Notes: generated by a model not told the origin, from the letters alone. Shown: positions 42,801-52,509, counted from the first letter of the stretch. The stretch: DNA of 62,375 nucleotides from Akkermansiaceae bacterium (GCA_024233135.1 JACKPZ010000023.1:1-62375); one strand, 5' to 3'. Translations and numbers: made by a program.

Positions 42801-43685
42801 ATGTTCCGCCGGCTCGTTCTCGCACTCTGTTTCCTCGCCTACCCCGCCGCCGCGGGGGATCACCTGATGGTCTGTGGCGCCGACGAAGTGATCCGGATCG
42901 ATCCCGCCGCCTCTCCAGCGAAAAGACTGTGGTCGTGGAGCGCGGCGGACTGCGACGAGCTTCCCGCCGATCTCAAGAACGCGTTCGCGACGACCGACGA
43001 ATGCAAGCCGGTCGATGGCGGGAAACACCTTCTCGTTTCCTCGTCCGGAGGCGGCTGCGCGCTGCTGGATCTGCCGTCCGGCAAGACGTTGTGGTGGGCT
43101 CGGGTGACCAACGCGCACTCGATCGAAGCCCTGCCCGGCGGGCGGATCGCAGTGGCCTCGTCGGTGGGAACCACAGGCAACAAGGTGGTGCTTTTCGACC
43201 GCCATGTCCCCGAAGAACCCATCACCGAGCTTCCGCTCAAGTCGGCCCACGGACTGGTGTGGGACGACGGACGGAAACTGCTTTGGGCGCTCGGCTACGA
43301 CATCCTCATCGCCTGCCGCATCGATGGCGACAGCCTTGAGAAAATGCAGAGCCACGAACTCCCCGATGCCGACGGGCACGACCTCCGCGCCGTGCCCGGC
43401 TCACAGGAACTGATGCTCTCCACCCACAAGGGCGTGTGGTTGTTCGATCGTGAGAAACACACGTTCCGCCCGCAGCCACGGATGCACGACTGGGAGACGG
43501 TCAAGTGCATCGACATCCATCCCGCGAACGGGCGGATCGCCGTGGTCCGGGCCGAGGGCGGCAACTGGTGGACGGACACCGTGCGGTTCCTCGGACCCGA
43601 GGGCGGAACGCCCGTCGATGGCGAGAAGGTCCTCTACAAGGCACGCTGGATCACGGACGGAAAACCCGTCAATCCGCCTCATTGA
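42801..43685 (+). CDS. Secreted DUF6528-like beta-propeller protein
   Basis: A 294-residue exported protein with a signal peptide (MFRRLVLALCFLAYPAAAG). The body repeats short units such as HLMVCGADEVIRID, LLVSSSGGGCALLDL, IAVASSVGTTGNKVVLF and LMLSTHKGVWLFD, typical of a beta-propeller with roughly six blades. Similar verrucomicrobial proteins carry the DUF6528 label; that assignment is from memory. An in-frame GTG lies immediately before the ATG. No catalytic residues can be named. Confidence 0.6.
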   Translation: MFRRLVLALCFLAYPAAAGDHLMVCGADEVIRIDPAASPAKRLWSWSAADCDELPADLKNAFATTDECKPVDGGKHLLVSSSGGGCALLDLPSGKTLWWARVTNAHSIEALPGGRIAVASSVGTTGNKVVLFDRHVPEEPITELPLKSAHGLVWDDGRKLLWALGYDILIACRIDGDSLEKMQSHELPDADGHDLRAVPGSQELMLSTHKGVWLFDREKHTFRPQPRMHDWETVKCIDIHPANGRIAVVRAEGGNWWTDTVRFLGPEGGTPVDGEKVLYKARWITDGKPVNPPH

Positions 43686-43780
43686 GCCGCGTTTCGGCCC
43701 GCCGGACCCACGCGATCACGTAGCGAAGCGCTTGAAACTCAATACTTGCGAAGGAATTCGATTTCCGAAATACTCCGCGT

Positions 43781-44290
43781 GTGCTTTTCCCGCGTCGTAG
43801 CGCGTCCTGCGATTGCCCGTCCATCTCAAGCGGACGAGGCAAGAGCTACCGTGCGCGCTCCGTTCCGTCCGCGCGTCCGTTCCGTGCGGCCATGTTCTTC
43901 GGTGCCGCGCACTTCCTCTGCGTGATCGTGACGCTCACCGCGGCGGTGGTGTTTTTCACCGACCAAAGCCGGCTCGCCTCGCAACTCCTGCTCGGCGGAA
44001 TGGCGGCGAGCGTGGCCACCTGGCTGCTCTCGTTCATCAAGCGCCGCGGCGTCTACTGCCCTCTGTGCAAAGGCACGCCTCTTGTGAATTCCGGCGCGCG
44101 CCCGCACGTGAAGGCGCGGCGCATCCCGCCCTTCAACCACGGGACCACGGCGATGTTCTCGTTGCTCGCCTGCCAGCGTTTCCGCTGCATGTATTGCGGC
44201 GAAAACTTCGACCTGATGAAACCGTCGAACCGCATCCTCTACGGCGACGACACCGAGCCGTCCGCCACGGTTCACCCGGTGGCGCGCTGA
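43781..44290 (+). CDS. Small membrane protein with two zinc-ribbon CxxC pairs
   Basis: The longest reading is 169 residues, but ATG 43892 (132 residues) begins immediately before the membrane part and is more likely. Two hydrophobic segments (AAHFLCVIVTLTAAVVFF and ASQLLLGGMAASVATWLLSFI) precede a soluble part with CPLCKGTP and, 40 residues on, CMYCGENF, which together can bind one zinc ion. The last 19 bases overlap the converging gene at 44272. No family is recognised. Confidence 0.5.
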   Translation: MLFPRRSASCDCPSISSGRGKSYRARSVPSARPFRAAMFFGAAHFLCVIVTLTAAVVFFTDQSRLASQLLLGGMAASVATWLLSFIKRRGVYCPLCKGTPLVNSGARPHVKARRIPPFNHGTTAMFSLLACQRFRCMYCGENFDLMKPSNRILYGDDTEPSATVHPVAR

Positions 44291-45663
44291 GCATGGCGCT
44301 CGGCCATCGGGATGGCGACGTCTGGAATCAATTCGCGCCAACGATCGTCCCCCTCGAGGATCATGCGGCGCACGTCGCGTCCCGTGTGCGCGAGCAGCGA
44401 CTCGTCGCCCACGGGCACACCGATGATGCGGCGGTTCTCCACGAAGTGCTGATAGAGATGCACGCTGTCGGCCGGCGCCTTGAAGTTCTCGACCGTGACG
44501 AGTTCGCCCGTCGTCCGGTTCTTCCACGGGAAAACGAGCAGGGTCATGCCTTGTTTGAACAAGCGCCCGAAGGACTCGAGGCGGCCGCCTTCGAGGTTCG
44601 AGGACCACTTCGGTTTGAAGAGCTCGTTGAGCAGGCCGATGCTCAGGATGATCGAGACCGGCTTGCGGGTGCAGCGGTGGAGAAACGCGGAGATGCGGTG
44701 GAACTCGGCACAACTGGACAGGAGCACCGTCTTGCCGAGAGCCTGAAGCGCGTCCGAGCGGTCGATGAAGTCCACCGGGTCCATGCCGGGGCCGCGCAGC
44801 AGGTTGTGCATCGAGATTTCGCACAACTCGATCTCGGTGCCGCGGTCGACCTCGTCGATGAGGTCGCGGAAGCAGGAGCGCGACTGGTCGAGCATCGCGA
44901 GGTGGAGGTTGGTGACAGGATCGAAGCTGCCGCGCAGCAGCACGACCGGCTTGCCATACAGCACCTCCGCCGGTTGCACGACCCGGCCGTCGGGCAGGAA
45001 CATCGCCGCCTCGGTGAGACCGCTCTCGACGAGCTGCAGCGCACACAGACGGTTGTCGAAAAACCCGAAACCGTGTCCGGAGAAACGCAACATGTCGATT
45101 TCCAACCGGTCCTCGCCGATGTTCTCGATGAGCGCCTCGACGAAACGTTTCAAGTGCCCGCGGTGGCGGAAGGCGGAGTGGATGAGATTCACGCCGAGGG
45201 TGCCGAGCGCCTCCATCTGGTCGATGGTCTCCTGATCGAGCAGGCGGACGTGGAGGATGATGTCGGACGGCGGCTCTCCCGGTTTCTTTTGGAATCGGAT
45301 GCCGAGCCAGCCGTGGCACTCGCCGCTGTCCTGATAGCCGCGGGCGCGCACGGTGTTGCAGAACGAGAAGAACGTGGTGTCCGCACCACGCTGCGGAGCG
45401 AGGCGCTCGAGCAGGATGCCATACTCATGGTCGAGCATCGCCTCGAGGCGTGACTCGGAGACATATCTCCCTGAGCGGCCGTAGATGGCGTCGCTCATCG
45501 TCATGTCATAGGCGGAGATTGTCTTGGCCATCAGACCGGCGGTCCCCGAGGCGCGGAAGAACCAGTTGGCGGTCTCCTGGCCCGCGCCAATCTCGGCGAA
45601 GGTGCCGTAGATGAAGGGGTCGAGGTTCAGCTCGAGCGCTTTGTCGTAAGGGGTCGGACTCAT
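44272..45663 (-). CDS. Conserved protein with nucleotidyltransferase-like GSFDPxTxxH motif
   Basis: A 463-residue soluble protein. In the middle it has PVVLLRGSFDPVTNLHLAML, close to the GxFDPxHxxH motif of nicotinate-nucleotide and pantetheine-phosphate adenylyltransferases. A helical region ahead (GECHGWLGIRFQKKPG, VRLLDQETIDQMEALGTLGVNLIHSAF) and a Cys/His-rich region after it are not part of the classical enzyme. Some relatives are labelled nicotinate-nucleotide adenylyltransferase; I cannot confirm activity. Its ATG overlaps the stop of the upstream gene (45660-45663), so the two are translationally coupled. Confidence 0.6.
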   Translation of the reverse strand: MSPTPYDKALELNLDPFIYGTFAEIGAGQETANWFFRASGTAGLMAKTISAYDMTMSDAIYGRSGRYVSESRLEAMLDHEYGILLERLAPQRGADTTFFSFCNTVRARGYQDSGECHGWLGIRFQKKPGEPPSDIILHVRLLDQETIDQMEALGTLGVNLIHSAFRHRGHLKRFVEALIENIGEDRLEIDMLRFSGHGFGFFDNRLCALQLVESGLTEAAMFLPDGRVVQPAEVLYGKPVVLLRGSFDPVTNLHLAMLDQSRSCFRDLIDEVDRGTEIELCEISMHNLLRGPGMDPVDFIDRSDALQALGKTVLLSSCAEFHRISAFLHRCTRKPVSIILSIGLLNELFKPKWSSNLEGGRLESFGRLFKQGMTLLVFPWKNRTTGELVTVENFKAPADSVHLYQHFVENRRIIGVPVGDESLLAHTGRDVRRMILEGDDRWRELIPDVAIPMAERHAQRATG

Positions 45664-46847
45664 GGTTTCTCGGGAGATTCGATCGCCCAGCCGTCGGTGA
45701 CAACGCGGTCGATGATCACCTGGTTCCGCGAGTCGACATCAGATGGGAACCTGAGTTCCACCACGAACGAGGACTCCTTCGCGTCGGGATTCGCACGCAG
45801 GCGCTCGTCGCAGATGCCGCCGCGCTCGGCGTATCCATACACCGAGTGGCTGTGGTCGGGGGAATCGAGCTGGTAACTCCGCCACTTCTCTTCGTCGGAG
45901 AACCCGAAGTTATAATAATCCGCCTGCCGCACGATCACCCGGAACAACTTCGGTTCGGCGGGTTTCGCGGCGAGGAATTCCTCCCACGGCATTTCCGACC
46001 ACCCCACCCAGCTCTCCCAGTCGACGAGCATGCCGTCCGGGCCGTTGACGAAGCTCATCGAGCGGACGTCGTAGTCGCGCGTCTCGACGGCGACCTGATA
46101 GATGCCGCCCTTGTGGGTGACGGTGTTGGTGAGGTTGAAGCGGCTCAGCCCCGGCGGATCGAGTTTCCCATCCGGGTGGGCGGCGCGGATCCGCGGCCCG
46201 GTGGTTTCGGGATGGCGGACCAGCGGCAGGATCTCCTCCACGTTCCGCGCTTCGAGAAACGCCGTGGCCACCGGCTCGGCGAGATTGAGAAACTCGGCAT
46301 CGCCCATGACCTCGTCGCGCGGAGCGGCGGGTTCCGCGGGTGCGGCCGCGATTGGTTCGAGCACCTCCGGACGTTCGCGCCGGTTCAGCGACCAGACGGA
46401 GGCAAGGATGAGCCCGAGAACGCCCGCACCCGCGGCGAGGGCGTAAATCATGTGGCGGCGCTCGAGGCGCAGCGAGCGGTTGTGGCGGCGCGGGTTCGCC
46501 TCCCACGAGTGGGTTTCCCCGCGGCGGTGGTTGCGCGACGAGCGCTTGCGCCGCACCGGAGTTTCCTCCGCCACTTCCTCGCGCGGCCCTTCGCCAACAT
46601 CCTCCGGTAGAGGAGCGGCCACGGCCACGCTGCGGACGGGCGCCAGCAAGGGCGGCGGGTTGTCGCCGGAGCGCGGGATTTTCAGCAGACGCCGGCAACT
46701 CGGACAAACCAAGCCGTCGCCATCGTGATCACGGGGCACGCGGAAAACGAAACGACAATCCGGACAGACAAATCCGCTCCACCGCCGCGCGCTTTCCTTG
46801 GTCTCAGGCACCCCGCGACTCTGAACCGCCGGCCGCCGGCTCTGCAA
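45660..46847 (-). CDS. Zinc-ribbon single-pass membrane protein, paralogue of 25601-26722
   Basis: A 395-residue protein. It starts with a rubredoxin-like zinc ribbon (FVCPDCRFVFRVP...LVCPSCRRLLKIP), then a basic/acidic linker, one membrane segment (MIYALAAGAGVLGLILASVWSL) and an extracytoplasmic domain of about 240 residues. That domain shares DWESWVGWSEMPWEEF and FGFSDEEKWRSYQL with the protein at 25601. A GTG at 46811 is another possible start. The 4-nt overlap with the next gene implies an operon. Function unknown. Confidence 0.7.
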   Translation of the reverse strand: MQSRRPAVQSRGVPETKESARRWSGFVCPDCRFVFRVPRDHDGDGLVCPSCRRLLKIPRSGDNPPPLLAPVRSVAVAAPLPEDVGEGPREEVAEETPVRRKRSSRNHRRGETHSWEANPRRHNRSLRLERRHMIYALAAGAGVLGLILASVWSLNRRERPEVLEPIAAAPAEPAAPRDEVMGDAEFLNLAEPVATAFLEARNVEEILPLVRHPETTGPRIRAAHPDGKLDPPGLSRFNLTNTVTHKGGIYQVAVETRDYDVRSMSFVNGPDGMLVDWESWVGWSEMPWEEFLAAKPAEPKLFRVIVRQADYYNFGFSDEEKWRSYQLDSPDHSHSVYGYAERGGICDERLRANPDAKESSFVVELRFPSDVDSRNQVIIDRVVTDGWAIESPEKP

Positions 46848-46918
46848 GCCCCCGCATGGGGCGATCCAGAAACCCCGGACTTGAATCCCCCGCCATTCCC
46901 GCCGAGAAACCCGGCGCC

Positions 46919-48064
46919 ATGTCGTCCGCCGGATCCATCTTCGACCAGATCATCGACCGCCGCAGCAGCGGCTGCATCAAGTTCGACCGCCGTCCCGGCC
47001 TCGATCCGTTCTGGGTGGCGGACATGGATTTCCCCTCGGCCCCGCCGATCCTCGATGCCCTCCGGAGCCGGCTGGAACACGGGGTTTTCGGCTACGCCCA
47101 GGCCCATGACGGTCTCAACAGCGCGGTGCTCGACTACCTGCTCGTCCGTCGCGGCGCGGAGGTGCCCATCGAACACATCGTCCACCTCGGGGGGCTCGTG
47201 CCCGCGCTTTCGCTGGCCGGCCGGGCGTTTTGCAAGCCGGGCGAGGCGGTGATGACCTGCACGCCGGTTTACCCGCCCTTCCTCGGCGTGCATCACGACG
47301 CGAAAGCCGAACTCATCACCGTCGACCACGTCCTCGGCGACGAAGGCTGGACCTTCGACTGGGAGGGAATGGAACGCGCCGTCACGCCGGCCACCAAGGT
47401 GTTTCTCCTCTGCAACCCGCAGAATCCGCTCGGCCGTGTGTTCTCCCGCGCGGAGATCATCCGCCTCGCCGAGTTTTGCGAACGCCACGACCTCGTGCTC
47501 GTTTCCGATGAAATCCACTGCGACCTCATCTTCGACGAGGCGTCCACGCCGCATGTCACCGCGCTCTCGCTGCCGGAACACCTGCGCAAACGCAGCATCA
47601 CCCTGCTCTCGCCCAGCAAGACATGGAACATCGCCGGGCTTGGCTACGCCTACGCCGTGATCCCGGACGACACGATCCGCCGGCGTTTCTCCGCCGTCCG
47701 CGGCCACACGCTCGCCGAGATCAACCCCTTCGGATACCACGCGGCCGAGGCCGCCTACCGCCATGGCGAGCCGTGGCGCCGAGAACTCGTCTCTTACCTG
47801 CGGGAAAACCGCGACACGCTCGTCGAGTTCATCCGCACCCGCTGCCCGGGACTCGCCATCCGTCCCGGGGAGGCGACCTACCTCGCATGGATCGACGCCA
47901 CCGCCCTCGGCGTGGACAACCCGGCGCTCCACTTCGAGAAAAAAGCCGGCCTGTTCCTCTCCGATGGCGCGTTTTTCGGCTGGCCCGGGCATTTCCGCTT
48001 CAATTTCGGCTGCCCGCGCGCCCGCATGCTCGAAGGGCTGGAGAAAATCGCCGGCGCGATCTGA
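46919..48064 (+). CDS. MalY/PatB-family PLP aminotransferase or C-S lyase
   Basis: ATG 46919 gives 381 residues of fold-type I PLP enzyme. Diagnostic parts: LDPFWVADMDFPSAPPIL, GVFGYAQAHD, TCTPVYPPFLGVH, LLCNPQNPLGRVFSRAEI, VSDEIHCDLIFD and the PLP Lys in LLSPSKTWNIAGLGYA. Family members cleave cystathionine to homocysteine or split other C-S bonds; E. coli MalY also acts as a regulator. The nearest neighbours give no further hint. Divergent from the zinc-ribbon gene with a 71-bp gap. Confidence 0.9.
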   Translation: MSSAGSIFDQIIDRRSSGCIKFDRRPGLDPFWVADMDFPSAPPILDALRSRLEHGVFGYAQAHDGLNSAVLDYLLVRRGAEVPIEHIVHLGGLVPALSLAGRAFCKPGEAVMTCTPVYPPFLGVHHDAKAELITVDHVLGDEGWTFDWEGMERAVTPATKVFLLCNPQNPLGRVFSRAEIIRLAEFCERHDLVLVSDEIHCDLIFDEASTPHVTALSLPEHLRKRSITLLSPSKTWNIAGLGYAYAVIPDDTIRRRFSAVRGHTLAEINPFGYHAAEAAYRHGEPWRRELVSYLRENRDTLVEFIRTRCPGLAIRPGEATYLAWIDATALGVDNPALHFEKKAGLFLSDGAFFGWPGHFRFNFGCPRARMLEGLEKIAGAI

Positions 48065-48223
48065 GCACGATCTAACATCCGCCGCCCGCGGATCAATCGC
48101 CGCCGGACCTTCCGCAATCCGTGCGGAGTCTCACGGCTCGTCCCCGAAGTAGCTTCTGCGCGACGCCGGAAGGAGCGACGACCGCTGGATCCGGCGTGTC
48201 GCAATCGCCAACCCTGTTTTGTC

Positions 48224-48991
48224 ATGACGGTGTACCTGTACCTCTCACTCATTCCGGAGGCGCTGGTCGCTTCCCATCTGCCGCCGGAGGAATACGGCGC
48301 GTATCTCGCCCTCGGCTCCAAGAAGCGCTCCCACGGCCAAGCGGTGTTCTTCAAACTTTCGGACGAATACGCCCGCAAGAAGATCGAGGACTCGCCGATC
48401 GCCGAGGAACTCCGCGACGGCCGCCTGCGCCGCTCCGCCTATCTATCCATCCACCGCGTGCTCGAACACACGCCCGTGGATGCCATCGAGTCGCTCCACC
48501 TCACCACGGACGACGGCCGGGTGCTGAAACTCGACCACGCCGGTTACGAGCCGATTCCCGGACCGCGTTTCCACCTCTATCAGGAATTCTGCCCCATCAC
48601 CCCTCGGGTCGTGAGCGAGCTCGAACCCCGCGCCTTCGCCGCGGAGATCACCGACACCTCGCACGCCGTATCGCTGCCGGCGCTGGTCTTCGCCGAACTC
48701 GTCCTCGAGCGCCTCGGCGACGACCCCGAGGCCAACGGCGTCGACAACCTGCCCTACGGAGGTATCGAACACCTGCGCGACTGCCTCCGCGAGCTGCGCG
48801 CCAAGCCCGGCAAGAGCACCAAGCTCGTCGTCCGCCATCTCGAGCAGGACGTTCTGTTCCGCACCATCCATCGCGGCTTCTTCGTCGCCGGATCGGGAGG
48901 CGCCTTCCGTTTCTTCCCGATGCCCACGCGCCAGGAACTCGAAACCACCCACTACGCCTGGTGGCGCTCCGCCCTGCGCTCCGGCATCTGA
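48224..48991 (+). CDS. Conserved protein of unknown function upstream of hppA
   Basis: A 255-residue soluble protein starting MTVYLYLSLIPEALVASHLPPEEYGAYLALGSKK. It is mixed alpha/beta, without signal peptide or clear catalytic motif. A conserved-looking stretch near the end is LVVRHLEQDVLFRTIHRGFFV. It is 24 bp upstream of hppA on the same strand and could share its transcript. Nothing in the sequence links it to energy metabolism. Confidence 0.55.
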   Translation: MTVYLYLSLIPEALVASHLPPEEYGAYLALGSKKRSHGQAVFFKLSDEYARKKIEDSPIAEELRDGRLRRSAYLSIHRVLEHTPVDAIESLHLTTDDGRVLKLDHAGYEPIPGPRFHLYQEFCPITPRVVSELEPRAFAAEITDTSHAVSLPALVFAELVLERLGDDPEANGVDNLPYGGIEHLRDCLRELRAKPGKSTKLVVRHLEQDVLFRTIHRGFFVAGSGGAFRFFPMPTRQELETTHYAWWRSALRSGI

Positions 48992-49015
48992 TCCCACCCT
49001 TACCAAGACTCTCTT

Positions 49016-51220
49016 ATGCAAAACTCCGCATTCTGGCTGGTTCCAGCCGCCTCGGTGTTGTCGCTCGGCTTCGCCGCATGGTTCTTCAAGGCCATGCACG
49101 CGGCCGACGAGGGCACCCCGATGATGAAAGAAATCGCCGCGCACGTCCGCGAGGGCGCGATGGCCTATCTGAAACAACAATACAAGGTGGTGGGCATCGT
49201 GTTCGCCTTCCTCACCATCGTCTTCGCATGGCTGGCCTACGGCCTCCATCTGCAGAATCCATGGGTGCCCTTCGCCTTCCTCACCGGCGGTCTGTTTTCC
49301 GGACTCGCCGGTTTTTTCGGCATGAAAACCGCGACCTTCGCGGCGGCCCGCGTCGCCCACGCGGCGAACCAGACGCTCGACGCCGGCCTGAGGCTCGCCT
49401 TCCGCTCCGGCGCGGTGATGGGCCTCGTGGTCGTCGGACTCGCGCTTTTGGATATCTCGGTTTGGTTCGTCGTTCTCAATAACTTCATCGATGACCCGAG
49501 CGCCACGCACAAGCTGGTGGTCATCACCACCACCATGCTCACCTTCGGCATGGGCGCGTCACTGCAGGCGCTCTTCGCCCGCGTCGGCGGCGGCATCTTC
49601 ACCAAGGCCGCGGACGTCGGCGCCGACCTCGTCGGCAAGGTGGAGGCCGGCATCCCCGAGGACGACCCGCGCAACCCCGCCACCATCGCGGACAACGTCG
49701 GCGACAATGTCGGTGACGTCGCCGGCATGGGCGCGGACTTGTACGAATCCTACGTCGGCTCCATCCTCGCCACCGCGGCGCTCGGCGCGGCGGCCTTCGC
49801 GCAGATCGGCGATGCGGAAAACGGCTTCAAGGCGGTCATCGCGCCGATGCTCGTCGCCGCCATCGGCACCATGCTATCCATCATCGGGATCTTCGCCGTG
49901 CATGTGAAACGAGGCGCCTCGCAGCGCGACCTGCTCAACGCGCTCGGCCGCGGCATCAATCTCAGCTCCGCACTCATCTTCATCGCCTCGTTCTTCATCC
50001 TGAAGTGGCTCGACCTGCCGAACTACGCGGGCATCTGGGGCGCCATCATCGTCGGCCTCATCACCGGCATCGTGATCGGCAAGGCGACCGAGTATTTCAC
50101 CTCGCAGGAGTACCAGCCCACCAAGGACATCGCGGCCAACGCGAAGACCGGGCCCGCCACCGTGATCATCTCCGGCCTCGGCGTCGGCATGCTTTCGACG
50201 GTCGTCCCGGTGGTCGCCGTGGTCGTCGGCACCACGCTGGCCTATTGCCTGGCCTCCGGATCATGGGACTTCGGCACCGGGTCGATCGGCATGGGACTCT
50301 ACGGCATCGGCATCGCCGCCGTCGGAATGCTTTCCACGCTCGGCATCACGCTCGCCACCGACGCCTACGGCCCCATCGCCGACAACGCCGGCGGCAATGC
50401 CGAGATGTCCGGACTGCCACCGGAGGTGCGCCGCCGCACCGACGCGCTCGACTCGCTGGGCAACACGACGGCCGCCACCGGCAAGGGTTTCGCCATCGGC
50501 TCCGCCGCCCTCACGGCCCTGGCCCTGCTCGCGTCCTACGTCGAGGAACTCAAGATCGCGATGCTGCACGCCGGGCAGAAAACCATGCTCGTCGCCGGCG
50601 AGGCGGTCGATATCGGAACCGCGACGCTCACCCAGTTCATGACCCACTACGAGGTCCAGCTCCTCAATCCCAAGGTCATCCTCGGCGTGTTCATCGGCTC
50701 GATGATGTCGTTCGTCTTCTGCGGACTCACCATCAACGCAGTCGGCCGCGCCGCCGCCAGCATGGTCGAGGAAGTGCGCCGCCAGTTCAAAGAAAAGCCC
50801 GGCATCCTGCAGGGTGAGGAAAAGCCCGACTACGCACGCTGCGTCGCCATCTCCACCGCCGGAGCCCAGCGTGAGATGATCCTGCCATCCGGCCTCGCAG
50901 TCGCCGTGCCCATCTTCGTCGGTCTGCTCTTCGGCGTGCCCGGTGTCTTCGGCCTGCTTGCCGGCGGCCTCGCCACCGGCTTCGTGCTCGCCGTCTTCAT
51001 GGCAAACTCCGGCGGCGCATGGGACAACGCCAAGAAATACGTCGAGGAAGGCCACCTCGGCGGCAAAGGCTCCAACGCCCACAAGGCCGCCGTCATCGGC
51101 GACACCGTCGGCGATCCTTTCAAGGACACCGCCGGCCCCTCGCTCAATATCCTCATCAAACTCATGAGCATGGTCTCCATCGTCACCGCCGGCGTGAACG
51201 TGGCGTTCACGTTGTTCTGA
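49016..51220 (+). CDS. hppA: Membrane-bound ion-translocating pyrophosphatase
   Basis: A 734-residue pump with about 16 membrane helices that couples pyrophosphate hydrolysis to H+ and/or Na+ export. The pyrophosphate site is ADVGADLVGKVEAGIPEDDPRNPATIADNVGDNVGD; a second conserved acidic loop is GDTVGDPFKDTAGPSLNILIKLMS. The segment GNTTAATGKGFAIGSAALTAL has Ala rather than Lys at the position that separates K+-dependent from K+-independent enzymes, so K+ dependence is likely. H+ versus Na+ cannot be decided from this reading. A terminator follows the stop. Confidence 0.96.
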   Translation: MQNSAFWLVPAASVLSLGFAAWFFKAMHAADEGTPMMKEIAAHVREGAMAYLKQQYKVVGIVFAFLTIVFAWLAYGLHLQNPWVPFAFLTGGLFSGLAGFFGMKTATFAAARVAHAANQTLDAGLRLAFRSGAVMGLVVVGLALLDISVWFVVLNNFIDDPSATHKLVVITTTMLTFGMGASLQALFARVGGGIFTKAADVGADLVGKVEAGIPEDDPRNPATIADNVGDNVGDVAGMGADLYESYVGSILATAALGAAAFAQIGDAENGFKAVIAPMLVAAIGTMLSIIGIFAVHVKRGASQRDLLNALGRGINLSSALIFIASFFILKWLDLPNYAGIWGAIIVGLITGIVIGKATEYFTSQEYQPTKDIAANAKTGPATVIISGLGVGMLSTVVPVVAVVVGTTLAYCLASGSWDFGTGSIGMGLYGIGIAAVGMLSTLGITLATDAYGPIADNAGGNAEMSGLPPEVRRRTDALDSLGNTTAATGKGFAIGSAALTALALLASYVEELKIAMLHAGQKTMLVAGEAVDIGTATLTQFMTHYEVQLLNPKVILGVFIGSMMSFVFCGLTINAVGRAAASMVEEVRRQFKEKPGILQGEEKPDYARCVAISTAGAQREMILPSGLAVAVPIFVGLLFGVPGVFGLLAGGLATGFVLAVFMANSGGAWDNAKKYVEEGHLGGKGSNAHKAAVIGDTVGDPFKDTAGPSLNILIKLMSMVSIVTAGVNVAFTLF

Positions 51221-51246
51221 GAAAACCAAGCCGCCACACTCATCAA

Positions 51247-51280
51247 GACGCGGAGGGGGAGACCTCTCCGCGTTTTTTTT
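51247..51280 (+). terminator. Rho-independent terminator after hppA
   Basis: GACGCGGAGGGG-GAGA-CCTCTCCGCG is followed by TTTTTTTT: an 11-bp stem with one mismatch and a run of eight T, 27 bp after the hppA stop. Confidence 0.93.
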
Positions 51281-51307
51281 CATGCCGGGCGGCGGTTTCC
51301 AGATGGC

Positions 51308-51354
51308 CCGCGGGGTGAACCCCGTGGCCACGTGCCGCCGCCCCTGCGGGGCTG
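51308..51354. repeat. GGGGTGAACCCC hairpin repeat, copy 2
   Basis: CCCGCGGGGT-GAA-CCCCGTGG, then CCACGTGCCGCCGCCCCTGCGGGGCTGG. The order of segments equals that of 35128-35176. Confidence 0.75.
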
Positions 51355-51456
51355 GGGACGACCCCAAGGAGAAGACCCGGCTCGCGAAGTGGTTCGGAAA
51401 CGAGATTTGCGTTCGCGAGGCGGTTGGCGTTTTTTGGGCGGGAGAAATTTTGGCCG

Positions 51457-51933
51457 ATGCGCTGGATCCAATCCCATATCGCCCTGATCCTGATCTACGG
51501 CACCTGTTTTGCGACAGGAATGTATTGGGTGAGCCAGCGGGTGAAATTCCACGATGTCCGGAACTGGCCATCGGTCGAGGCCCGGGTCATCAATTCGTGG
51601 AGCATCGATACTCCCTACCATTACCAGTATCGGGACGGGCCGCGCAACGGGTCCGTCAAAGCCTCCCACGTATCCTTCGACTACTCCGTTGACGGGCGCG
51701 ATTACCGGGGCGACCTCGCGACCCCGGACGGCGGCGAACTTCCACCAAATTGGACCGACCGATCATGGAGGGCATACCATAAACCGGGAGCGCCACATAT
51801 CGCCGTGCTTCATCCAGCTCCCTATCAGGGGACCGAATGGCTCCTCGCGGCGCTGATGAGCGGCATCCTGATCGCGATTCACGTTTGCGTCCGATTCCCG
51901 GACTGGATGCGACGTTGCAGGCGGGACCGGTGA
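51457..51933 (+). CDS. DUF3592-like membrane protein
   Basis: From ATG 51457 (GGAGA about 11 bases upstream) the product is 158 residues. It has an N-terminal membrane helix (HIALILIYGTCFATGMYWV), an extracytoplasmic domain containing WPSVEARVINSWS and VSFDYSVDGRDYRGDL, and a C-terminal helix (WLLAALMSGILIAIHVCV). This two-helix arrangement with the W-P-x-x-x-G/A-x-V and YxVxGxxYxG pattern fits the DUF3592 family, whose role is unknown. A TTG start at 51424 is possible. Confidence 0.65.
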   Translation: MRWIQSHIALILIYGTCFATGMYWVSQRVKFHDVRNWPSVEARVINSWSIDTPYHYQYRDGPRNGSVKASHVSFDYSVDGRDYRGDLATPDGGELPPNWTDRSWRAYHKPGAPHIAVLHPAPYQGTEWLLAALMSGILIAIHVCVRFPDWMRRCRRDR

Positions 51934-52007
51934 GCAAATGCTACATCCTACTCCACCGATGAGGATTTCCTCGGATCGGTCAGAAGCTTCGGAGCATGAA
52001 ACCGATG

Positions 52008-52505
52008 TCATCCGAACGCGGCGCCGATGACCCGGGCATGGCAAAACGGAGAACCGGAATCGGTCATGGCACCGCGGTCCGTCGTGAATCCACCACAAGG
52101 AAAGCGGGCGGCGAGGTGGTCGAGGACCTCACGGTAGCGCCGTGCGCGGATGGTTTCCTCCATCCACTGGTAGCCGCGCTTGGAAATATGCAGAACCGGA
52201 TAGGGTTCAGTGGATGGGCAGGGAATGAGGTCGATGGTGGAAAGATCGACCGCACACCACCATCCGTTTTTGCAACTGACGAGGACTTCGTCCGCGCGGG
52301 CGCTGCGGATTTCATTCCCGCCTTCCAACAGATAGATCGCGGCCCGCAGGATGATCTCGGAAGGGAGCTCCCCCCTTTCGTGAGCGGCGGCGATGAGATA
52401 TCCCGTGAAAGTGCCGGCCTCCACCTGAACGACGACCGATTCCTCCAGTCCGATCCCGATTTCGGAGATACGCGTGACTTCCTTGGATCGGATGGCGGGC
52501 TGCAT
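52008..52505 (-). CDS. Unknown protein, third gene of a three-gene operon
   Basis: A 165-residue soluble protein from ATG 52505, 4 bp after the stop of the upstream gene. It contains helical (LIAAAHERGELPSEIILRAAIYLLEGG) and beta parts and three Cys. No signal or membrane segment and no recognised family. Longer in-frame readings upstream overlap the previous gene and are ignored. Confidence 0.5.
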   Translation of the reverse strand: MQPAIRSKEVTRISEIGIGLEESVVVQVEAGTFTGYLIAAAHERGELPSEIILRAAIYLLEGGNEIRSARADEVLVSCKNGWWCAVDLSTIDLIPCPSTEPYPVLHISKRGYQWMEETIRARRYREVLDHLAARFPCGGFTTDRGAMTDSGSPFCHARVIGAAFG

Positions 52506-52509
52506 GACC

